Source: Rhizorhabdus sp049889055 (lineage in GTDB: Bacteria; Pseudomonadota; Alphaproteobacteria; Sphingomonadales; Sphingomonadaceae). Taken from it: 64,000 nt of DNA. The stretch lies in NCBI RefSeq assembly GCF_049889055.1, contig NZ_JBLTWO010000015.1, positions 9,449 to 73,448 of the forward strand. The letters are read 5' to 3'. Shown in pieces: positions 41,849 to 50,841 of the stretch. Numbering within the stretch: position 1 is the stretch's first letter; every line of letters begins with the position of its first letter. The notes beneath the pieces are model-generated. The model searched no databases and was not told the DNA's origin. It worked only from the letters and a program-made list of their open reading frames with translations. Position numbers and translations under genes: made by a program.

Positions 41849-44416
41849 ATGAAATTCAATGTCGAGCAGAATCTGCGCAAAGCGCTCTCGTCAGCGCGCG
41901 CCGGCGACACCGCCGGGGCCGAAAAGATCTACCGCGATATCCTGGCCGCCTTCCCCGCCAACAAGCGTGCGCTGGCGGGGTTGCGCGAACTGTCGAACCC
42001 CTTCGCCGCCTGCTCCTACGAGCAAGGTCTCGAAGCCGTCCTTGCACTCTATGACCAGCGCCGCATGCCCGAGGCGCTCGACGCCATCCGGTCAATGCTC
42101 GACCTGTTTCCGAAGCGCTCCGACCTTCACAATCTGGCCGGTGCCATTCAAGGTGCCCTGAGCCTGTGGGAGGATGCACTGGCGAGCCACGGCGAGGCCA
42201 TTCGCATCAATCCCGCAGATGGGGACGCGCATACCAACCGCAGCATCGCCCTTCTGCGCCTCCACCGTCTGGAGGAGGCCGCCGAGGCCAGCGACCGCGC
42301 CATAAAAGTCTCGCCGCGTTCGGCAGGCGCTCATTCCAACCGCGCCATGGTGCTGCGGCTGCTGGGACGTTCGGCGGAAGCCGCCGCCGGCTACGAACGG
42401 GCCGTCGAACTCGACCCGCATTCTGCCGAGCTTCGCTACAATCGGGGCAACCTGCTCCAGGATCTCGGCAAGCACCAGGACGCGATCGCCAGCTATGACG
42501 CGGCGATCGAGCTGAGACCAGGCTATGCGGCAGCCCATTGCAATCGCGGCAATGCCCAACGGAAGCTGGGTCTGCAATTCGAGGCGCTGGCGAGCTACGA
42601 CGCCGCTATCGGAATCGATGCGGGCTTTTCGGAGGCTCACTCCAATCGGGGTATCGTCCTGCGCGATCTGAAGCGACGCGACGAGGCGCTGGAAAGCTGC
42701 GCACGGGCCGCAGCTCTCCAGCCCGATTCAGCCGCGATCCTCTACAACCACGCGACGATCCTGCAGGATCTGAACCGCCTGGAAGAAGCCGTATCGAGCT
42801 ATGATCGCGCCATCCTGATCGAACCAGACCATCTCGATGCGCATGTCAATCGCGGCAGTGCGCTGATCGCGCTGCACCGGTTCGAAGAGGCGCTGCCAAG
42901 CTTCGTCAAAGTGGCGGAGCATCGTCCAGACGACGCCACGAGCCATTACAACCTCGCGAATGTCCTGCATCTTCTCCATCGCGCCGACGAAGCCGTCGCC
43001 TGCTATCGCAGCGCCGTTGCGCTGAAGCCGGACTATGCGGAGGCGCAAGCTCATCTGCTCTATCAGCGCGCGCGGATGTGCGCGTGGGACGAAGCCGAGG
43101 ACAGCGCGGCGCTCTCCGTGATCAATGCCTCGGACGATGCGATCCCGCCCTTCTCCATGCTGGCGATCGAGGATGATGCCGAACGGCATCTGATGCGATC
43201 GAAGACCTGGGTCGGGAAGAACGTCAAAGGCCCCGGCCTCAGTTTCCCGCGCAAGCGGTCAAGCGATCCCCGCATCCGCATCGGCTATTTTTCGGCCGAC
43301 TTCCATAACCACGCCACCATGCACCTGATGGCGAAGCTGCTGGAGCGGCATGATCGATCCCGCTTCGAGATTCACGCCTTTTCCTACGGCCTGATCAAGG
43401 ACGGTTTCAGCGATCGCGCCGCGCGGGCTGTCGATGCGTTCCACGACGTCAGCGGCCTCGACGATCGGGCCATCGCCCAACTTGCCAAGGACCGGCAGAT
43501 CGACATCGCGGTCGACCTGAAAGGGCATACCCACGAGGCACGGCTGGGCATTTTCTCCCACCGCCCGGCGCCCGTGCAGATCGCCTATCTCGGCTATCCG
43601 GGATCGACTGGCGCCAGCTTCATGGATTATCTCATTGCCGACGAGGTCGTGGTCCCGGAAACGCATAGCCAGTTCTACTCGGAGCAGATCATCCGCCTCC
43701 CCGGCTGCTATCAGGTCAACGACGACAGTCGCACGGTGCCCGAATCCCTTCACACCCGCGCGGAACAGGGCCTGCCGACCGAGGGCGTCGTCTTCTGCAG
43801 CTTCAACAGCAGCTACAAGATCAGGCCGCCGGAGTTCGCCATCTGGATGGACATCCTGCGACAGGTCGACGGCAGCGTGCTGTGGCTGTTGAGGGACAAC
43901 CCATGGGTGGAGGCCAATCTGAAGCGCGAAGCCGCAGCGCGCGGCGTGGGTCCGGACCGCCTGATCTTCTCCGACAAGCTGTCGGTGACGGAGCATCTGG
44001 CCCGCCACCACTGCGCCGACATCTTTCTCGACAGCTTCAACTGCAACGCCCATACGACCGCCAGCGATGCCTTGTGGGCGGGCCTGCCGGTCATCACCAA
44101 GCTGGGCCAGAGCTTCGCCGCCCGCGTCGCAGGCAGCCTGCTCCATGGGCTGGAACTGCCCGAACTCGTCACCGAGACCGAGGCGGATTATGCCCGGCTG
44201 GCCATCGATCTTGCACGGCAGCCCGATCGCCTCGCCGCCATCAAGCAGAAGATCGCTGCAAATCGGCAAACGGCGCCATTGTTCGATACCGAAGCCTTCA
44301 CCCGGAATATCGAGCGAGCCTATGAGCTCGCGCACCAGCGCCACCTCGACGGGTTGCGGCCTGCCCCTCTGACGATAGGTCGTGCAAACGACGAAAGCCG
44401 GAAACGCGCGGCCTGA
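41849..44416 (+). CDS. TPR-containing O-GlcNAc-transferase-like (GT41/SPINDLY) protein
   Basis: 855 residues. Residues about 20-420 are an array of about ten tetratricopeptide repeats (for example AGAHSNRAMVLRLLGRSAEAA and AHCNRGNAQRKLGLQFEALAS). Residues 430-840 match GT41: RIGYFSADFHNHA, HRPAPVQIAYLGYPGSTGA, FNSSYKIRPPEFAIWM and HTTASDALWAGLPVITKLG, where the SDALWAG block binds UDP. Bacterial relatives glycosylate flagellin or surface proteins. fliMNO lie 17 kb away, but no flagellin gene is seen. Confidence 0.9.
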   Translation: MKFNVEQNLRKALSSARAGDTAGAEKIYRDILAAFPANKRALAGLRELSNPFAACSYEQGLEAVLALYDQRRMPEALDAIRSMLDLFPKRSDLHNLAGAIQGALSLWEDALASHGEAIRINPADGDAHTNRSIALLRLHRLEEAAEASDRAIKVSPRSAGAHSNRAMVLRLLGRSAEAAAGYERAVELDPHSAELRYNRGNLLQDLGKHQDAIASYDAAIELRPGYAAAHCNRGNAQRKLGLQFEALASYDAAIGIDAGFSEAHSNRGIVLRDLKRRDEALESCARAAALQPDSAAILYNHATILQDLNRLEEAVSSYDRAILIEPDHLDAHVNRGSALIALHRFEEALPSFVKVAEHRPDDATSHYNLANVLHLLHRADEAVACYRSAVALKPDYAEAQAHLLYQRARMCAWDEAEDSAALSVINASDDAIPPFSMLAIEDDAERHLMRSKTWVGKNVKGPGLSFPRKRSSDPRIRIGYFSADFHNHATMHLMAKLLERHDRSRFEIHAFSYGLIKDGFSDRAARAVDAFHDVSGLDDRAIAQLAKDRQIDIAVDLKGHTHEARLGIFSHRPAPVQIAYLGYPGSTGASFMDYLIADEVVVPETHSQFYSEQIIRLPGCYQVNDDSRTVPESLHTRAEQGLPTEGVVFCSFNSSYKIRPPEFAIWMDILRQVDGSVLWLLRDNPWVEANLKREAAARGVGPDRLIFSDKLSVTEHLARHHCADIFLDSFNCNAHTTASDALWAGLPVITKLGQSFAARVAGSLLHGLELPELVTETEADYARLAIDLARQPDRLAAIKQKIAANRQTAPLFDTEAFTRNIERAYELAHQRHLDGLRPAPLTIGRANDESRKRAA

Positions 44417-44467
44417 CCCGCCAGGAAGGCGGACCGACCTGATCCGGGCCCTGGGCGGGCCTCCGCG

Positions 44468-46540
44468 CTATACCCCGCCGACCTGGGGCCCGCCGACCTG
44501 AGTCAGCACGAAGGCATAGGCCTCGGCGTCCTCGCGCAGTGAGTCATAGCGGCCCGACTTGCCGCCATGGCCGGCGCCCATGTTGATCTTGAGCAGCAGC
44601 AGATTGTCGTCGGTCTTGGTAGCGCGGAGCCGCGCCGCCCATTTGGCCGGCTCCCAATAGGTCACGCGCGGGTCGTTGAGCCCGCCCGTGATCAGCATCG
44701 GCGGATAGGCTTTGGCCTCGACATTGTCATAGGGGCTGTAGCTGCGGATCAGCTCGAACGCCGCCGGATCGGTGATCGGATTGCCCCATTCGGGCCATTC
44801 CCCCGGCGTCAGCGGCAGGCTTTCGTCCTGCATCGTGTTGAGCACGTCGACGAAGGGCACATCGGCCACCACTGCGCCCCACAGGTCGGGATCGGTATTG
44901 GCAACGACGCCCATCAGCTCGCCCCCGGCCGACCCGCCGTTGATTGCGATTCGACCCGCGCTTGTCAGTCCGGCGTCGATCAGCCCTCGTGCGGCATCGG
45001 AAAAGTCGCGAAAGGTGTTCCAGCGCTGCTCGGCCTTGCCCTGCAGATACCAGTCATAGCCAAGGTCGTCGCCGCCGCGGATATGGGCGATGGCATAGGC
45101 CCAGCCGCGGTCGACCAGCGACAGCCGCACTGTGGAGAAGCCCGGCGGAATGGCGTGGCCATAGGCGCCATAGGCATAGAGGAACAGCTTGCCCGATCCG
45201 TCGCGCGGGAAGCCCTTGCGGTAGAGCACCGAGACGGGGATGCTCCGCCCGTCGCGCGCGGACACCATCAGCCGCTCGGTCTCATAAAGCGACGGATCAT
45301 AGCCCGACGGTATGTCCTGCACCTTCAGCGTCGTCAGCTGCCGCACGACCGGATCATAATCATAGACCGTCTGCGGGGTGACCATCGACGCATAGCCGAG
45401 CCGATAGGCGGGCGGATCATATTCGGGGTTGCTGCCGGGCGACACGGTATAGCTCGCCTCGGGAAAGGCGATGCGATGCTCGCTGCCGTCATAGGCGCGC
45501 AGCCGGATCTGATCGAGCCCGTCGACCCGCTCGACCAGCATCAGGTGGCGGGCGAAGGCGGTGATGCCGCGAATATAGACCGCGTCCGATCCGGCGACGA
45601 CCGTCTCCCAGTCGCCGGGTGCGGCGGGGTCCGCCTTCGCGACGCGGAAGTTCACATGCTCGTCATTGGTGAGGATCCACAGCGAGCCATGGGCGCTGTC
45701 GACCGAATATTCGCGCTTCACCTGACGCGGGCTGACCAGCAGCGGCGCAGCCGCAGGATCGTCGGCGGGGACGAGGCGCACCTCGCTCGTCTGGTTGTCG
45801 CCGGTCGCGACCACGATCCAGCGATCGTCCTGCGTCTTGCCGACGCCAACGTTGAAGCCGAGTTCCTCGGTCTCCTCATAGACGGTGACGGCCCCGGAAG
45901 GGTCGCTGCCCAACCGGTGGAGCCGTGCGCGATAGGTCCGCCAATTTTCGTTGACCTCGGTATAAACCAGACTGCGGGAGTCATTGCCCCAGGCTACTGC
46001 GCCGTTGGCGACAGTCGTGACCGTCTCGATATCGGCGCCCGTCGCGAGATCGCGGATGCGCAGCTCGAAGCGCTCGGCGCCGCTGCGATCGGCCGACCAG
46101 GCGGCCAGCCGCCCGTCGGGGCTGACGCTGAGCACCTGCAGGCGGAAATAGTCGTGGCCCTCGGCTTCGGCCGGCTCGTCGAGGATGACCTGCTCCTCGC
46201 CACCTGCGACGGGCTTGCGATACCAGACGCGATATTGGCCACCCGGACGGAAGGCCCACCAGTAAAGCCAGTCGCCGTCCTTCTGCGGCACACTGGCATC
46301 GTCTTCCTTGAGCCGCGCCTTCATCTCGGCGAAGAGCGTCTCGACCAGCGCCTCGTGCGGCTGCATCGCCGCCTCGAAATAGGCATTCTCCTCGCGGAGA
46401 TAGGAGAGCACGTCGGGATCATCGATCACCGGATATTTCTGGTCCTTCAGCCAGAACCAGGGATCCTCGATCGTCTGGCCGTGCCGCGTATAGGCATGCG
46501 GCCGCTGTGCGGCGACGGGGGGCGGTGGCAGCATCGACAT
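44468..46540 (-). CDS. S9-family oligopeptidase B-like serine peptidase
   Basis: 690 residues: an N-terminal beta-propeller (about 70-400) and a C-terminal alpha/beta hydrolase. The nucleophile is in NGGSAGGELMG (about residue 537) and the His in GAGHGGKSGR near the C-terminus. It trims short peptides after basic residues. It overlaps the lipoprotein gene start by one base (TGATG). Confidence 0.9.
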   Translation of the reverse strand: MSMLPPPPVAAQRPHAYTRHGQTIEDPWFWLKDQKYPVIDDPDVLSYLREENAYFEAAMQPHEALVETLFAEMKARLKEDDASVPQKDGDWLYWWAFRPGGQYRVWYRKPVAGGEEQVILDEPAEAEGHDYFRLQVLSVSPDGRLAAWSADRSGAERFELRIRDLATGADIETVTTVANGAVAWGNDSRSLVYTEVNENWRTYRARLHRLGSDPSGAVTVYEETEELGFNVGVGKTQDDRWIVVATGDNQTSEVRLVPADDPAAAPLLVSPRQVKREYSVDSAHGSLWILTNDEHVNFRVAKADPAAPGDWETVVAGSDAVYIRGITAFARHLMLVERVDGLDQIRLRAYDGSEHRIAFPEASYTVSPGSNPEYDPPAYRLGYASMVTPQTVYDYDPVVRQLTTLKVQDIPSGYDPSLYETERLMVSARDGRSIPVSVLYRKGFPRDGSGKLFLYAYGAYGHAIPPGFSTVRLSLVDRGWAYAIAHIRGGDDLGYDWYLQGKAEQRWNTFRDFSDAARGLIDAGLTSAGRIAINGGSAGGELMGVVANTDPDLWGAVVADVPFVDVLNTMQDESLPLTPGEWPEWGNPITDPAAFELIRSYSPYDNVEAKAYPPMLITGGLNDPRVTYWEPAKWAARLRATKTDDNLLLLKINMGAGHGGKSGRYDSLREDAEAYAFVLTQVGGPQVGGV

Positions 46541-47067
46541 CAGGCTCCGGTCGGCATCAGCGCGTCGAGCGCCGCACGCTGGGCATCATAGACGGCCTGG
46601 AGCCGCACCGCCGCTTCGGTGATCGCATCGGCTGCGGCGACATTGCCCGCCGTCACCGCCGCCTCGCGACGACGGTCGAGCTCGGCCATCGCCTCGGCAA
46701 CGGGCGTCCGCGACGAATCGAGACTGCTATAGCGTTGCTGCGCCGCGACCCAGGCCTCGCTGCCTGCCTCCTGCTGCAGCCCCGAGGCGATTCCGGCCCC
46801 CTCCTTGGAAAGGCTGTCCCGGAACGCCGCATCGGCCGCGTCGGCCCGAGCCACGATCGCGGCGATATCGGCCGAGGCCGGCAGCGGCGCGGGCGTCGAT
46901 TCGGGCGCGGGCGGCACCGGATCGGCCTTGAGCACTTCCCGCTCGATCGGGCGGGGCGAGAGCGATGGATAGCCGGTACGCGGGTCGGCGCAGGCGGACA
47001 GCGCGAGCACGGCCAGCAAGGCCGACGCGGACGGCGCCGGGAAACGGCGAAAAGCGGGGCTGAACAT
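46540..47067 (-). CDS. Lipoprotein of unknown function
   Basis: 175 residues from ATG 47067. The signal sequence ends in LSAC. The mature part is Pro-rich, then helical (IVARADAADAAFRDSLSKEG and AMAELDRRREAAVTAGN), suggesting a coiled bundle. It is translationally coupled to the downstream peptidase, but no functional link is known. Confidence 0.7.
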   Translation of the reverse strand: MFSPAFRRFPAPSASALLAVLALSACADPRTGYPSLSPRPIEREVLKADPVPPAPESTPAPLPASADIAAIVARADAADAAFRDSLSKEGAGIASGLQQEAGSEAWVAAQQRYSSLDSSRTPVAEAMAELDRRREAAVTAGNVAAADAITEAAVRLQAVYDAQRAALDALMPTGA

Positions 47068-47150
47068 GGCGCCGGGTCTAGGCCGCGCAGAAAATCTGCG
47101 CAACGGGGTTGCGCCCGACGAAATCCCCCACTAGATGCCCCTCCCACAGC

Positions 47151-47227
47151 GCGCCCGTAGCTCAGCTGGATAGAGCATCAGACTACGAATCTGAGGGTCG
47201 GACGTTCGAATCGTTCCGGGCGCGCCA
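47151..47227 (+). tRNA. tRNA-Arg (anticodon ACG)
   Basis: 77 bases with a 7-bp acceptor stem GCGCCCG/CGGGCGC, D-arm GCTCAGCTGGATAGAGC, anticodon loop CTACGAA giving ACG, T-loop TTCGAAT and a genomic CCA. Confidence 0.96.
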
Positions 47228-47394
47228 ATTTCTTCCCGATATCCAGAACGCCCTTTCAGGCTTTGTGCATCGTCCGATGCTACATGGCGTGCGTCCTCAT
47301 GCGCTCGGTTGAGGACGACCTGCTGATCTTGCGGGCCCAGCTTCGCCGTCCGCTTACAATACCCCATTAACCCAATCTTTCCCCCCGCCATGCC

Positions 47395-49269
47395 ATGGCG
47401 ATCTCCATGCGTTGGGTGAGGATGTTCGAGGACTGGCTTTCCGGCCTCCGGTCGCGGCAGTGGACGCGCAACAGCAGCGCCATGCTCGGCGGGCTTGCGG
47501 CCATAAGCCTGTTGGGCGGTGCCATCGTCGTCGCAGCGCTCGTGGCCCGGCTCGACACCGACGCGGCCGAGCACAGCCACGCCACCGCGAGCGGCGTGGT
47601 GTCCTCGCTGCTCCACGCGCAGGCCAGCAGCGCCTATAGCAACGGACGCTGGGACGATGCGACGCTTCATCTCTACGGTACCCTCGACCAAACCTGGGCG
47701 CGCAGCAACATCAGTGGCGATTATGTCGCTTATGTGATCGACGCGCGGGGGCGGACGCTGTTTTCGCGGCGCGCCGACGGCACGGTCGACCCACCGCTTG
47801 CCGAGGCTGCGCCTGCGGCGGTGCGGGCTATGCTCGCAAAGCTGCCCCGCGATGCCCGCACGGCGGACCGGCTGAGAGAGGGTATCGCCTTCTTCGACCA
47901 CTATCGGGGCCAGCCCGCCGTTTTCGGCGTTATGCCGATCATCCCGCTCAGTGCAAAGGCGGCCCGCCCACGCGGGGCGCTCCGATATCTGATCTATATC
48001 GACACATTGACTCCGTCGGGCATGACCATTTTCGCAAAGCGCTACCAATTGGCAGGTCTGCGGACCGACGGGATCGACGCGCCATCCTCCTTCCCCTTGG
48101 ACAATATCCATGGTGAGGCGGTGGCATCGATTGCCTGGACGCCCGAGCATCCGGGCAGCGCGGGGCTGAAGGCGATCCTGCCCATTCTGATCCTGATCGC
48201 AGGCGCGATTGCGGGGCTCACCTGGGCGCTCGACCGCATCATGCGCCGGCAGCAGGCCCAGCTCGCAGCGAGCAACGAACAATATCAGGCGATGGCGCGC
48301 GAGGCCGAAAGCGCGGCGGTCCGGGCCGAGCTGGCGCGGCGCGAGGCCGACATATCGCGCAGCCGCGCCGAAGCGGCGGCGCAGTCGGAGGTACGCGAAC
48401 GCGAACGCTCCGCCGCCGCGCTCAAGCAGGCCGCGCGCTCGACGGGCATGGACCTGCAGGCGCATCTGGTTGCACTGGTCGAGGATCTTGCCCGGCTGGC
48501 AGGGCAGCTCGACGAGACTGCGGATGCCGCCTGGGCCGCGACCCTGGCACAGGAAAGCCATGCCGGCTGGGTCGGCGCCAAGAGCGCCAATGCCGCCGCC
48601 GCGCTGGACGAGGTGCTGAGCGCCACCGCCGGGATGGCGAATGCGGTCCAGTCGATCCGCCGCGAAGTGGAGAGCACCCGCGACGCGGTCGCCTCCGCCG
48701 CGCGCCATTCTTCGGAAACCGCGATCGGGAACGAACAGCTGCTGTCGCATGTCGACGGGATCGGATCGGCCTCGGACGCGATTCTGACCGTTACCAAGAA
48801 GACGCGGCAGCTGGCCGTCAACGCGGCGATCGTTGCGGCCCACGGCCAGAGCGCGCATGACGGATTCTCGGTCATCGCGCGCGAGATCAAGACCCTGTCC
48901 GAAAATAGCCGCCTGTCCGCCGGGCAAATCGCCGAACGGCTCAAGGCCGTCACGGAATCGGTCCACCGCAGCGTCGATGCCAGCCTGAGCATCGACACCG
49001 ACCTTCAGGACATCCTCCAGTCGATCAGCGCCACCGACGCCGCCGTGCGCGTGCATGAGGTTGCCGGTGAGGCGATCTGCGAACGGGTCGAACATGCGCA
49101 GCGGGAATCGCACGCGGTCGGCGGGCTGGTGCGCGAGATGACCGATTCGATCGCCCATGTTCGCGCCAGTGTGCGCCTGACGCGCGAAGTCAGCGCCTGT
49201 GTGCGCGAGCGCGTCGAACTGCTCGAGAAGGCGCTCGGTAAGGCGGTATCGGAACTGATGGCCGCCTGA
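47395..49269 (+). CDS. CHASE4-like sensor with a degenerate chemoreceptor-type cytoplasmic domain
   Basis: 624 residues. Two membrane helices (about 28-50 and 258-280) flank a periplasmic CHASE4-like domain (about 55-250). The cytoplasmic part is a long coiled coil. Its tip reads KTRQLAVNAAIVAAHGQSAHDGFSVIAREI: aligned with the chemoreceptor tip it keeps the LAVNAAI / GF.V.A.EI pattern but lacks the canonical E..RAGE..RGF core that touches CheA/CheW. No methylation helices are clear. It may signal outside classical chemotaxis. Confidence 0.75.
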   Translation: MAISMRWVRMFEDWLSGLRSRQWTRNSSAMLGGLAAISLLGGAIVVAALVARLDTDAAEHSHATASGVVSSLLHAQASSAYSNGRWDDATLHLYGTLDQTWARSNISGDYVAYVIDARGRTLFSRRADGTVDPPLAEAAPAAVRAMLAKLPRDARTADRLREGIAFFDHYRGQPAVFGVMPIIPLSAKAARPRGALRYLIYIDTLTPSGMTIFAKRYQLAGLRTDGIDAPSSFPLDNIHGEAVASIAWTPEHPGSAGLKAILPILILIAGAIAGLTWALDRIMRRQQAQLAASNEQYQAMAREAESAAVRAELARREADISRSRAEAAAQSEVRERERSAAALKQAARSTGMDLQAHLVALVEDLARLAGQLDETADAAWAATLAQESHAGWVGAKSANAAAALDEVLSATAGMANAVQSIRREVESTRDAVASAARHSSETAIGNEQLLSHVDGIGSASDAILTVTKKTRQLAVNAAIVAAHGQSAHDGFSVIAREIKTLSENSRLSAGQIAERLKAVTESVHRSVDASLSIDTDLQDILQSISATDAAVRVHEVAGEAICERVEHAQRESHAVGGLVREMTDSIAHVRASVRLTREVSACVRERVELLEKALGKAVSELMAA

Positions 49270-49305
49270 CGGAACGCCCGCCCCAAGAGTATCGGGCAAA
49301 AAGAA

Positions 49306-49329
49306 GCCCGCCGGAGTTAACCGGCGGGC
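49306..49329 (-). terminator. Intrinsic terminator on the minus strand
   Basis: A 9-bp perfect stem (GCCCGCCGG with CCGGCGGGC) around AGTTAA. On the minus strand it is followed by TTCTTTTTG. It would end transcription of the DUF421 remnant at 49425. Confidence 0.75.
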
Positions 49330-49424
49330 ATAGGGGGAAACCGGAAGGGGGAATAAACCGGTTGGAGGCCAAACGCCCTGTGCGGCGTCTGGTTCCGCGC
49401 GACCCCATAATTTTCAGATTCTCT

Positions 49425-49691
49425 TCAGAGCGCCGGATCGTCGCGGTCCTGCGCGCCTCCCGAGGCGCCATCTGGAGCGATGAAACTGATCTTGCCGTTG
49501 GTTTCGAGGATCGCCCAAGCGACGTCCTTTATCCGGGCATAGCCTGCCAGCCGCATCTCGCTCTCGATCTCAGCCTCGGTCAGACGGTCGCGCCGCAGAT
49601 TGTCGGCCAGCAATTCACCATGGCGGATGACCACGCGCGGCTCGCCCCCCAGCAGCTTCTCCGCCGCAGGAATCGCCGAATTGACCGTCAT
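49425..49691 (-). pseudogene. 5'-truncated DUF421 (YetF-like) gene remnant
   Basis: 88 residues if read from the ATG at 49691. The sequence PAAEKLLGGEPRVVIRHGELL ... ENLRRDRLTEAEIESE-like ... AILETNGKISFI (here DNLRRDRLTEAEIESEMRLAG) is the cytoplasmic C-domain of YetF/DUF421 membrane proteins. The usual N-terminal three membrane helices are absent: further upstream the open frame (to 49862) has no hydrophobic segments. The lost part ends at an AT-rich junction. It keeps its own terminator at 49306. A functional soluble fragment cannot be excluded. Confidence 0.6.
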
Positions 49692-50220
49692 GTCGCGCCA
49701 CAGGCTGGGCTCGACGCTTCGTTCCGATCGCTCGCGCGTAGGGGCAAGCTGCTGTCCGACGCAGAGCAAGACCGGCTGGAAACAGCCGACCGCGCAATTG
49801 CCGATGTGATCACTATGGACGACACCGCCCCTGGCGAACGCACCGGCCGGACCGGAACCCACAGCTATCGGCCAACCAGTCGCAACATGACAAGTGAACG
49901 AGCAATAACCATGCGTAATAAAATTACGTTATATAACATGATATGCAGTCCACGCAACATATACGAGAATGAATAAGCATCTATAGAATTGGGAACCAAA
50001 TTATCGTTTCTCCATGATAACGAAATCTGCCTGTTTCTCTGCCTGTTTCATTGCATCCATTCACGCCACTTCACGAAAATTCAGTATGTTGCACATTTGC
50101 AACGGTCGCGATCTTCAATGAATCCATGGGAAACCTTTGCACCAGCGGCAGGTTCTACATCGCGTCCCGGCCGTCGTCGGGGGTGCCCAGCGTTTAGGGC
50201 TGTCGATTGGAGAAAATGGA
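49692..50220. other. Gene-free stretch with an AT-rich island
   Basis: 529 bases with no supported gene. The part from about 49880 to 50110 is clearly AT-rich against its surroundings. It contains a 10-bp perfect palindrome GTTATATAAC at 49928-49937 and an interrupted one GTTGCA-CATT-TGCAAC at 50088-50103. It separates the DUF421 remnant from the outer-membrane protein gene and must contain that gene's promoter, which I cannot place confidently. Possible insertion scar. Confidence 0.5.
50088..50103. promoter_or_regulatory. Palindromic element upstream of the outer-membrane protein gene
   Basis: GTTGCA and TGCAAC separated by CATT, 118 bases before the ATG at 50221. Size and symmetry suit a dimeric repressor or activator site; the regulator is unknown. 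Confidence 0.3.
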
Positions 50221-50775
50221 ATGAAGTTCGCAGTCATTGCCGCCGCCCTGGCAGCAACCCTCAGCACCGCCGCCTTTGCTCAGGACCGCTCGCCCGACGG
50301 CAGCGAGCCGGCCGTGAGCATCGAGCCCTATGTCGGCATTCTCGGCGGCTATCATAATTTCGACCGCGCCAGCGAGTTCGGTACCGTCGGCCCGCGCGGC
50401 AAGATGGACGGCGCCCTCGTCGAAGGCGTCGCGGGCGTCAATGTTCCGTTCGGTCCGATCTTCGTCGGCGTCGAGGGCAATGCCGCCAAGGGCTTCAAGG
50501 ACATCGATTGGGAATATGGCGTGAAGGGCCGCGTCGGCATGCGCGCCGGCCAGAGCGGCCTGATCTACGTCTCGGCCGGCTATCAGTGGGTCAATGGCCG
50601 CCGCGGTTTCTCCGACCAGAAGGATTGGATGTACGGCGTGGGCGTCGAAGTCGGACCGAAGGAAATCGGTCTGGGCGGCGTTTTCGGCGAGGCCGGCCCG
50701 CGCATCCGTCTGCAGGCGGACACCTACGACTTCGACAGCATCCGTCCGATGGCGGGTCTCGTCTTCGCCTTCTGA
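50221..50775 (+). CDS. Outer-membrane beta-barrel protein, opacity/OmpA-like
   Basis: 184 residues from ATG 50221. A signal peptide (MKFAVIAAALAATLSTAAFA) is followed by eight or so beta strands (EPYVGILGGYHNF, ALVEGVAGVNVPFGPIFVGVEG, GRVGMRAGQSGLIYVSAGYQ) ending in a terminal aromatic strand PMAGLVFAF, the C-terminal signal of BAM substrates. Probably a small structural porin-like barrel. It is followed by a strong terminator, so it is a single-gene transcript. Confidence 0.85.
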   Translation: MKFAVIAAALAATLSTAAFAQDRSPDGSEPAVSIEPYVGILGGYHNFDRASEFGTVGPRGKMDGALVEGVAGVNVPFGPIFVGVEGNAAKGFKDIDWEYGVKGRVGMRAGQSGLIYVSAGYQWVNGRRGFSDQKDWMYGVGVEVGPKEIGLGGVFGEAGPRIRLQADTYDFDSIRPMAGLVFAF

Positions 50776-50799
50776 TCCCGGTCGGAAGTCGCATGAACA

Positions 50800-50831
50800 A
50801 GGGCTTCGGCATCGCTGCCGGGGCCCTTTTT
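50800..50831 (+). terminator. Intrinsic terminator of the outer-membrane protein gene
   Basis: A 12-bp stem with two G-U pairs (AGGGCTTCGGCA with TGCCGGGGCCCT) and a TCGC tetraloop, followed by TTTTT on the plus strand. Confidence 0.88.
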
Positions 50832-50841
50832 CATGGACGGA

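Noticed and set aside
44567..46591. 674-codon open frame on the plus strand
   Set aside because: Antisense shadow of the S9 peptidase, whose catalytic motifs fix the true strand.
47131..49299. 722-codon open frame on the minus strand
   Set aside because: Antisense to the CHASE4 protein and reads through the tRNA-Arg gene.
49928..49937. GTTATATAAC palindrome as an operator
   Set aside because: Short palindromes of A/T bases are expected in this AT-rich island; it is almost 300 bases from the next start.
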